Assembly (NCBI GenBank): GCA_947168315.1
Contig: CAMVLL010000016.1
Location: forward strand, 1 to 33,555
Source of the DNA: an uncultured Bacteroidota bacterium
Lineage (GTDB): Bacteria; Bacteroidota; Bacteroidia; Bacteroidales; Bacteroidaceae
Direction of reading: 5' to 3'
DNA: 33,555 bases
Under the pieces are notes generated by a model. That model searched no databases. It was not told the DNA's origin and worked only from the letters and a program-made list of their open reading frames with translations. Positions 18,585 through 25,463 of this stretch are shown one piece after another. Both the position numbers and the translations under genes were made by a program. Each line of letters begins with the position of its first letter. The first letter of the stretch is position 1.

Positions 18585-18900
18585 ATACAAATCTTGCTTA
18601 TTTTCTTTTCGTTATTCAGTTTATCTTCAAATCGGTCAGGTTAAGAGATGAATGAAATAAAAAAACTGATTGGAAAAGAAACAATTTTACTAGAAATGGT
18701 TCTCATTCATCGTAACTTCTGATAATAATTCAAAATATGTATCTTTTTTTTATTATAATTTTTAGGTGCGTTTTATGGATAAATTGTTAGAAATAAAAGA
18801 GAAAAGGTAAGAAAATGCAGTGAAATGGGCTTAAATTGTTAAAGAATTCTAAATACAGGAAGAAAAATATCAATTGTTATATGTGTAATAAAAATATCAT

Positions 18901-18994
18901 TATATTTGTAGTCAGAAAAACATTAGATTTTTTCATAGTTAAGGTTTAGGTTAAATTTGGGAAGTCAGTTGTGAAAACTCACTTCCTTTTTTTT
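18901..18994 (+). ncRNA. Candidate small RNA unit: promoter-like TATATTTG (18901-18908) to intrinsic terminator (18960-18994)
   Basis: TAnnTTTG match followed about 50 nt later by GGAAGT-c-AGTT-gtgaa-AACT-c-ACTTCC + TTTTTTTT. No plus-strand gene upstream that this terminator could serve (nearest is rubrerythrin, 7 kb away). Confidence 0.45.
18960..18994 (+). terminator. Intrinsic terminator, 10-bp interrupted stem plus T8
   Basis: 6 bp + C/C mismatch + 4 bp stem, 5-nt loop, followed by eight T. Confidence 0.7.
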
Positions 18995-19035
18995 ATTTCT
19001 TCATTTAGAGGATTGTATCTTTCCTTTTTCTTTTA

Positions 19036-19043
19036 TATCTTTG
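19036..19043 (+). promoter_or_regulatory. Bacteroidales -7 promoter element (TATCTTTG) for the 19062 gene
   Basis: TTG at 19013-19015, 20-nt spacer, TATCTTTG, start codon 18 nt downstream. Confidence 0.55.
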
Positions 19044-19061
19044 CTTCAGTAATCGATCGTT

Positions 19062-19436
19062 ATGGATATATTATTTATTATCGGTATGATACTTTTCTTT
19101 GCCTTGACGACAAGAAAGGAAAAGAAAGAGGTAACTACGAACACGAATCGTCCGAAAGGGAATGTGTTTGGAGATGAGTTTCCTGATATAAAGGAATGGA
19201 GTCGTCCCGAACCTCCTCGTCAGAAGCAGCAGATGAGTGAACCGGAACCTTTCCTGCGTGAAGAGATGAGAGAAAGCAAACCGTATTCATCCAAACCACA
19301 GGCAAGTGTAAAGCCGGTAGTTCCACCGGTCATCCTGAAAGAAGAAGAACCTTGTGAGGAATTTAACCTACAAGATGCCGATGAGGCTCGGCGGGCTTTT
19401 ATCTATTCGGAAATATTCACTCGGAAATATGAATAA
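19062..19436 (+). CDS. Small N-terminally membrane-anchored hypothetical protein
   Basis: MDILFIIGMILFFALTTRKEKK TM segment then low-complexity charged/proline-rich tail; good promoter upstream. Confidence 0.65.
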   Translation: MDILFIIGMILFFALTTRKEKKEVTTNTNRPKGNVFGDEFPDIKEWSRPEPPRQKQQMSEPEPFLREEMRESKPYSSKPQASVKPVVPPVILKEEEPCEEFNLQDADEARRAFIYSEIFTRKYE

Positions 19437-19443
19437 TAACATA

Positions 19444-19483
19444 AAGAGAGAGGGAATCATCAATCGATGATTCCCTCTCTCTT
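19444..19483. terminator. Perfect 18-bp inverted repeat (4-nt loop) between the convergent 19062 gene and tRNA-Gln
   Basis: AAGAGAGAGGGAATCATC aatc GATGATTCCCTCTCTCTT; no long T tract. Confidence 0.6.
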
Positions 19484-19556
19484 GGTTGGACTACCGAGAC
19501 TCGAACTCAGTCAAACAGAACCAAAACCTGTTGTGCTACCATTACACCATAGTCCA
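19483..19556 (-). tRNA. tRNA-Gln (anticodon TTG), CCA encoded
   Basis: RC folds as TGGACTA/TAGTCCA acceptor, GTGT/GCAC D-stem, ACAGG-ttTTGgt-TCTGT anticodon arm, CTGAG-TTCGAGT-CTCGG T-arm, A discriminator, CCA. Confidence 0.95.
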
Positions 19557-19584
19557 ATCAGTGCTTTCATTCTGAAAAGCGCTG

Positions 19585-19592
19585 CAAATATA
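19585..19592 (-). promoter_or_regulatory. Promoter for tRNA-Gln (TTTG-N21-TATATTTG on minus strand)
   Basis: + strand CAAATATA at 19585-19592 and CAAA at 19614-19617. Confidence 0.55.
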
Positions 19593-19687
19593 CAAAGTTC
19601 TATTCAAATTCCCCAAATATTTCGATAAATTTTTTCATAAACGTCGCAAATGAGTATCTTTGTATCATTACAATAAATCTTTGGAAA

Positions 19688-22600
19688 ATGAAAAAGATCA
19701 TCATTTCTTGTTTGTTTTGCGTGATTGCAATCAGCGTGTTTGCGATGAAACCCTTGTGGTTGCGTGATGTACAAATATCACCTGATGGAACTCAAATCGT
19801 ATTCTGTTATAAAGGTGATATTTATAAGGTTGCATCAACGGGCGGAACAGCTGTTCAGCTGACAACTCAGGAGTCGTACGAATGTAATCCCGTGTGGAGT
19901 CCGGATGGGAAACAGATTGGTTTTGCTAGTGATCGGAACGGTAATTTCGACATCTTTGTGATGCCGGCTGAAGGTGGGGCGGCTAAACGTTTGACCTCAC
20001 ATTCTGTAGCGGAGCTTCCTTCTACGTTCACACCTGATGGGAAATACATTGTGTTCTCTGCCAACATCCAAGATCCGGTAGAGAGTGTTTTATTCCCGAA
20101 AACGACGATGACTGAAGTTTATCGCGTACCAGTGGATGGTGGACGTACCGAACAAATCCTGGGTACTCCAGCGGAAATGATTGATTATACTGCCGATGGC
20201 AAGTTCTTCGTTTATCAAGACCAAAAAGGAGTGGAAGATCAATGGAGAAAACATCATACATCTTCGGTGACAAGGGACATCTGGCTTTATGATGTGAAGA
20301 ACGAAAAACATACGAACTTGACAAATCGTCCTGGTGAGGACCGTAACCCTATCTTCTCTGCCGACGGACAGACGGTTTATTTCCTGAGCGAACAAGCAGG
20401 AAAGACTTTTAATGTTTATTCGTTTGCACTCCAAAACCCGCAAGGTCTGAAGGAACTGACAAATTACAAGACTCATCCTGTCCGTTTCCTTTCAGTTGCA
20501 AAGAATGGAAACATGTGTTATACATACGATGGCGAGATTTATACTCAAACACCCGATGGAAAGGCACAGAAGGTGGCGATAGAGGTTGTGCGTGATGATG
20601 AAAACATACCTGTAAGCTTGTCTTTCTCAAGAGGCGCTTCTTCCGCATCAGTCTCTCCTGACGGAAAACAAGTTGCGTTTACTGTTCGTGGCGAGGTCTT
20701 CGTCACATCTGTGGAATATAATACGACCAAGCAGATTACGCATACCGCTGCCAATGAGCGTAGCGTTTGCTTTGGTAAGGACAACCGTACCATCTATTAT
20801 GTGAGTGAACGTGACGGACAATGGAATTTGTACGAAGCGAAAATCAGTCGGAAGGAGGATTTGAATTTCCCCAATGCGACAGTGATCGACGAAAAGGCGT
20901 TGTTTACGGATAAGACAGAACGAACTTATCCTTCGGTTTCTCCGGATGGAAAAGAACTGGCCTTTATTCAGGACCGCACGAAACTGATGGTGATGAACTT
21001 AAGTACGAAGAAAGTCCGTCAGGTAACCGATGGCTCTACTTGGTATGAGACAAGTGGTGGCTTTACTTATCAATGGTCGCCCGATGGAAAATGGTTTGCC
21101 ATCGAGTTTATCGGGAACGGTCATGATCCTTATACGGATATAGGCTTGGTAAGTTCGCAAGGTGGAACGGTGACGAACTTGACCAATAGCGGATATTTCG
21201 ATAGCGAGCCTCTGTGGGTAATGGATGGTAACGCAATCTTGTTTGGCTCCGACCGTTATGGAATGCGTAGTCATGCTTCGTGGGGCTCTCAGACCGACGC
21301 GATGCTGATCTTTATGAACCAGGATGCCTATGATAAGTATATCTTGAGCAAAGAAGATTATGAGTTGCAAAAGGAATTGGAAAAAGAGCAGCAGAAAGCA
21401 GCATCCAAAGATGAGAAACCAAAGAAAGACGAGAAAGCAGTAAAAGATGAAAAGAAAGAAGAAAAGGCAAAGGATATCGTTGTTGAACTGAAAGGTATTG
21501 AAGACCGTGTGGTACGACTGACGCCAAACTCCTCAAACATGGGTTCCGGAATTATGGATAAAGAAGGCGAGAACCTTTATTACCTGACATCTTTCGAAAA
21601 AGGATATGATCTGTGGAAGCTGGATCTGCGGAAACATGAGACGAAACTGGTCAGCAAAGGTGTTGGAAACGGATCGTTTGAAATGGATAAGGAAGGAAAG
21701 AACATCTTCCTTCTTGGAGGCGGCAGTATGCAAAAGATTGATCCGAAATCGGGCACTCCCAAACCTATCACCTATAGTGCGGATATGAAATTGGATTTGG
21801 CTGCCGAACGGGAGTATATGTTCAATCATGTGTACAAACAGGAGCAACAACGGTTTTATAATCTGAATATGCACGGGGTGGACTGGGACAAGATGACGGC
21901 TGCTTATCGGAAGTTCTTACCGCATATCAACAATAATTACGACTTTGCCGAATTACTCAGCGAGTGGCTGGGTGAACTGAACGTATCACATACGGGTGGT
22001 CGGTACACGGCACCAGCAAGCAAGGTACAGACAGCCAACCTTGGTCTGTTGTATGATATGAAATACACCGGAAAAGGCTTGAAGGTGGGTGAGGTAATCG
22101 AGAAAGGTCCGTTTGATTATGCTAACTCAAAGGTAAAACCGGGAGTAATCATTGAGAAGATTGACGGCGTTTCCATTGAAGATAATACCAATCTGTCGGA
22201 TGTGTTGAACGATAAGGCGAGAATCAAGACATTGGTTTCGTTCTATAACCCACAAACGAAGGAACGTTGGGATGAAGTGGTACTGCCAATCTCACAGTCT
22301 GCATTCAACAGCTTGCTTTATACTCGTTGGGTGAAGCAACGTGCGGCTGATGTCGAGAAATGGTCGAATGGCCGATTGGGATATATCCACTTGCAATCGA
22401 TGGGCGACCCGAGTTTCCGCCTGGCATATAGTGATATCCTAGGAAAATTCAATAAGAAAGAGGGTATCGTGATCGATACACGATTCAATGGCGGTGGGCG
22501 TCTGCACGAAGATATCGAAATCCTGTTCAGCGGAAAGAAATACCTTACGCAGGTAGTTCGTGGAAGGGAAGCGTGCGACATGCCGAGTCGTCGTTGGAAC

Positions 22601-22930
22601 AAACCAAGTATCATGGTACAAGGTGAGGCCAATTACAGTAATGCACATGGTACCCCTTGGGTATATAAATATGACGGACTAGGAAAGTTGGTGGGAATGC
22701 CTGTTCCTGGTACGATGACCAGTGTCTCTTGGGAGACGCTGCAGGATAACTCGCTGGTATTCGGTATTCCTGTGATCGGATATCGCCAGGCTGATGGTAC
22801 TTACCTCGAGAACTCTCAACTGGAGCCGGATATCAAGGTGGCCAATAGTCCGGAAACCGTTGTCAAAGGTGAGGATACTCAGTTGAGAACAGCTGTTAAC
22901 GAATTGCTAAAAGAAATAGATGCCAAATAA
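19688..22930 (+). CDS. Tricorn-like S41 family peptidase with N-terminal PD40/WD40-like beta-propellers
   Basis: Signal peptide; repeated SPDGKxIxFxSxRxG motifs; K/E-rich linker; PDZ-like region; VIDTRFNGGGRLHEDIEILFSG and NYSNAHGTPW characteristic of tricorn-type C-terminal domains. Confidence 0.93.
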   Translation: MKKIIISCLFCVIAISVFAMKPLWLRDVQISPDGTQIVFCYKGDIYKVASTGGTAVQLTTQESYECNPVWSPDGKQIGFASDRNGNFDIFVMPAEGGAAKRLTSHSVAELPSTFTPDGKYIVFSANIQDPVESVLFPKTTMTEVYRVPVDGGRTEQILGTPAEMIDYTADGKFFVYQDQKGVEDQWRKHHTSSVTRDIWLYDVKNEKHTNLTNRPGEDRNPIFSADGQTVYFLSEQAGKTFNVYSFALQNPQGLKELTNYKTHPVRFLSVAKNGNMCYTYDGEIYTQTPDGKAQKVAIEVVRDDENIPVSLSFSRGASSASVSPDGKQVAFTVRGEVFVTSVEYNTTKQITHTAANERSVCFGKDNRTIYYVSERDGQWNLYEAKISRKEDLNFPNATVIDEKALFTDKTERTYPSVSPDGKELAFIQDRTKLMVMNLSTKKVRQVTDGSTWYETSGGFTYQWSPDGKWFAIEFIGNGHDPYTDIGLVSSQGGTVTNLTNSGYFDSEPLWVMDGNAILFGSDRYGMRSHASWGSQTDAMLIFMNQDAYDKYILSKEDYELQKELEKEQQKAASKDEKPKKDEKAVKDEKKEEKAKDIVVELKGIEDRVVRLTPNSSNMGSGIMDKEGENLYYLTSFEKGYDLWKLDLRKHETKLVSKGVGNGSFEMDKEGKNIFLLGGGSMQKIDPKSGTPKPITYSADMKLDLAAEREYMFNHVYKQEQQRFYNLNMHGVDWDKMTAAYRKFLPHINNNYDFAELLSEWLGELNVSHTGGRYTAPASKVQTANLGLLYDMKYTGKGLKVGEVIEKGPFDYANSKVKPGVIIEKIDGVSIEDNTNLSDVLNDKARIKTLVSFYNPQTKERWDEVVLPISQSAFNSLLYTRWVKQRAADVEKWSNGRLGYIHLQSMGDPSFRLAYSDILGKFNKKEGIVIDTRFNGGGRLHEDIEILFSGKKYLTQVVRGREACDMPSRRWNKPSIMVQGEANYSNAHGTPWVYKYDGLGKLVGMPVPGTMTSVSWETLQDNSLVFGIPVIGYRQADGTYLENSQLEPDIKVANSPETVVKGEDTQLRTAVNELLKEIDAK

Positions 22931-22933
22931 ACC

Positions 22934-24196
22934 ATGAGAGTCCTGATTGTTAACACCTCGGAGCGGATAGGTGGTGCGGCTATTGCAGCCAACCGACTGA
23001 TGAATGCCTTGAAAAAAAACAATGTCAAGGCAAAGATGCTCGTGAGGGATAAGCAAACGGATGAGGTAAGTGTCATTGCTTTGAGAAAGTCTTGGCGGAA
23101 AATATGGAATTTCCTTTGGGAAAGACAGGTTATCTGGATAAACAATGCTTTTTCAAAGCAAAACTTGTTTGCGGTGGATATCGCAAATACAGGCACCGAC
23201 ATCACTTTGCTTCATGAATTTGAAAAAGCCGACGTCATCCATCTTCATTGGATCAATCAGGGCATGCTCTCTCTGCAAACTATTCGCAAGATACTTCATT
23301 CTGGAAAGCCTGTGGTGTGGACAATGCATGATATGTGGCCGGTAACAGGCATCTGCCATCATGCAAATACCTGCGAAAAATACAAAACGAAGTGTCATCA
23401 CTGCCCTTTACTCCAACTTGGTGGGAAAAAAGATCTGTCGCAACATGTCTTTCAAGAGAAAGCAAAATGTTATACGGGCGCCAATCTTACCCTTGTTGGG
23501 TGCAGCCGTTGGATTGCTCATCGGGCAGAACAGAGTGCTTTGACAAAGGGATTGAAGATAATGAGCATACCGAACCCTATCAATACGGATCTGTTCCAAC
23601 CTCTCGATAAAAAAGAGGCTCGCAAACGTTGCCATCTTCCTGAAGATAAGAAATTGCTGTTGTTCGGATCGGTGAAGATCAGTAATAAGCAAAAAGGAAT
23701 CGACTATCTGATAGAGGCTTGCAAACTTCTGAAAGAAAATCATCCGGATTGGAGCAAGGACTTGGGCGTTGTCGTTTTTGGACAGGAGGCCGATCGCTAT
23801 GCTTCCCTCTTTCCTTTTCCTTGCTACGCAATGAACTATGTGAGCAGTGAGCAGGAGCTGGTGCAAATCTACAATTCTGTTGATTTGTATGTCACTTCTT
23901 CTTTAATGGAGAACCTTCCGAACACGATTATGGAGGCAATGGCCTGTGGAATACCATGTGTGGGTTTCAATATTGGAGGAATTCCGGAGATGATCGATCA
24001 TCAGCAGAACGGATATGTGGCAGAATACTGCTCTTCCGAGGATTTGGCTCGTGGTATCCAATGGACATTGCAAGAAGAGGAATATCCTAAACTCAGTGAA
24101 TCATCCCGAGAAAAAGTAATGAATAGTTATTCCGAGGAAATCGTAGCCAAGCAATATACTCAACTTTATCGTAATCTGTTGAAACAAAATGCATAA
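22934..24196 (+). CDS. Glycosyltransferase family 4
   Basis: SERIGGAAIAANRLMNAL N-terminus; TMHDMWPVTGICHH; EX7E-like region SLMENLPNTIMEAMACGIPCVGFNIGGIPEMI. Confidence 0.92.
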   Translation: MRVLIVNTSERIGGAAIAANRLMNALKKNNVKAKMLVRDKQTDEVSVIALRKSWRKIWNFLWERQVIWINNAFSKQNLFAVDIANTGTDITLLHEFEKADVIHLHWINQGMLSLQTIRKILHSGKPVVWTMHDMWPVTGICHHANTCEKYKTKCHHCPLLQLGGKKDLSQHVFQEKAKCYTGANLTLVGCSRWIAHRAEQSALTKGLKIMSIPNPINTDLFQPLDKKEARKRCHLPEDKKLLLFGSVKISNKQKGIDYLIEACKLLKENHPDWSKDLGVVVFGQEADRYASLFPFPCYAMNYVSSEQELVQIYNSVDLYVTSSLMENLPNTIMEAMACGIPCVGFNIGGIPEMIDHQQNGYVAEYCSSEDLARGIQWTLQEEEYPKLSESSREKVMNSYSEEIVAKQYTQLYRNLLKQNA

Positions 24197-24941
24197 CACT
24201 CATCTACATCCGAAGTTCTCCATTATCACGGTGACCTATAATGCTGAGGCCGTGCTTGATGATACCATTCAAAGCGTGGTCAGTCAGACATACAAGGAGA
24301 TAGAATATATCATCGTGGATGGTGGGTCGAAAGACAGAACAATGCAGATAGCCCGACGTTATCAGGATAAGATATCTGTTCTTATCAGTGAACCCGACAA
24401 AGGATTGTATGATGCGATGAACAAGGGAATCCGACAATCGACAGGTGATTATGTTTGTTTTCTGAACGCGGGTGACCAACTACACGAGGACGATACCTTA
24501 TTCCACATTGTGCAGACGTTGCATGGAAAAGAATTGCCGGATGTAATTTATGGAGATACCGATATCGTGGATGGTGAAGGACATTTCCTTCACAAACGGA
24601 GACTCTCTCCTCCCGAACAACTGACGTGGAAGAGTTTTAAGCAGGGGATGTTGGTTTGTCATCAGGCTTTTTTTGCCCGAACAACCTTGGCGAAGAACAC
24701 ACCATATAATCTGAAATATCGGTTCTCAGCCGACTTTGACTGGTGTGTGCGAATCATGAAACAGTCGAACGTGTTGCATAATACACATCTAACCATCATT
24801 GACTATTTGAACGAGGGCATGACTACACAAAACCACAAGGCGTCCTTGAAGGAACGTTTCTGGATCATGTCCCGGCATTATGGTTTCTTCAACACGGTCT
24901 TCCATCATCTTTGGTTTGTTATCCGACTGTTCGTTAAGTGA
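24189..24941 (+). CDS. Glycosyltransferase family 2
   Basis: FSIITVTYNAEAVLDDTIQSVVSQTYKEIEYIIVDGGSKDRT, ISEPDKGLYDAMNKGI: GT-A fold motifs; 8-nt overlap with upstream GT4. Confidence 0.93.
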   Translation: MHNTHLHPKFSIITVTYNAEAVLDDTIQSVVSQTYKEIEYIIVDGGSKDRTMQIARRYQDKISVLISEPDKGLYDAMNKGIRQSTGDYVCFLNAGDQLHEDDTLFHIVQTLHGKELPDVIYGDTDIVDGEGHFLHKRRLSPPEQLTWKSFKQGMLVCHQAFFARTTLAKNTPYNLKYRFSADFDWCVRIMKQSNVLHNTHLTIIDYLNEGMTTQNHKASLKERFWIMSRHYGFFNTVFHHLWFVIRLFVK

Positions 24942-24956
24942 TACCCCTTTCAAAAA

Positions 24957-25019
24957 CTCGACTTTTGGGCTCCAAAGCTCGATTTTCAACTGAAAAAACT
25001 CGATATTTCGCCGAAAAAC
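24957..25019. repeat. Three tandem 21-nt degenerate repeats, each with a small palindrome
   Basis: ctcgacttttgggctccaaag / ctcgattttcaactgaaaaaa / ctcgatatttcgccgaaaaac; degenerate partial copies flank both sides (24947-24956, 25020-25034). Confidence 0.75.
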
Positions 25020-25379
25020 AACGGATTTTGAAAAGAATAACACGACAATCGTATAGCAAAAACACTAAAACAAGGATTCTTTGTTGTTAAAGAGATTTTT
25101 TCTGTAAGAAACGACCTTGTGTCGTCTCGCAAACAATCATTGTTGTTACCATTAATTGTTCTTTTGATTCTGTAATTTGTTGTGAGAAGAAAAACTTCCA
25201 TCAACCATTCATGGAATCTTTAGGTTACAAGGACTGAGTGAATGGGAATAAATATTCATTCCGTGAAATATTCATGCAAAAACACCCTCCCCATGCACTC
25301 AAATTAAAAAACATCCTTCACCTTCACCTTTTTGCTATTCCTTTTATTATCAATCATTTAAAATGTCAAGAAAAACGAA

Positions 25380-25404
25380 ATGGTGAACCTTAATGGTTCA
25401 CCAT
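25380..25404 (-). terminator. Intrinsic terminator hairpin downstream of GH2 gene
   Basis: ATGGTGAACC ttaat GGTTCACCAT perfect 10-bp stem, followed on the minus strand by TTCGTTTTTCTTG. Confidence 0.65.
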
Positions 25405-25463
25405 GCCGAAAATCCCCATTTTACCCTACTCGGGTTTTCTACATATTCATTACTTTCTGATTG

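Noticed and set aside
19135-19326. 63-aa minus-strand ORF opposite the small membrane protein
   Set aside because: Antisense to a gene with its own promoter and TM segment; no supporting signal.
23408-23866. 152-aa minus-strand ORF antisense to GT4
   Set aside because: Overlaps strongly supported GT4; no independent signals.
24957-25019. CRISPR interpretation of the 21-nt repeats
   Set aside because: Units are directly adjacent with no spacers, only about three copies, and no cas genes in the window.
25246-25274. Functional ArgR binding sites
   Set aside because: Resemblance to TGAATAAATATTCA is suggestive, but the location is between two converging gene ends with no arginine gene nearby; kept only as part of a low-interest observation.
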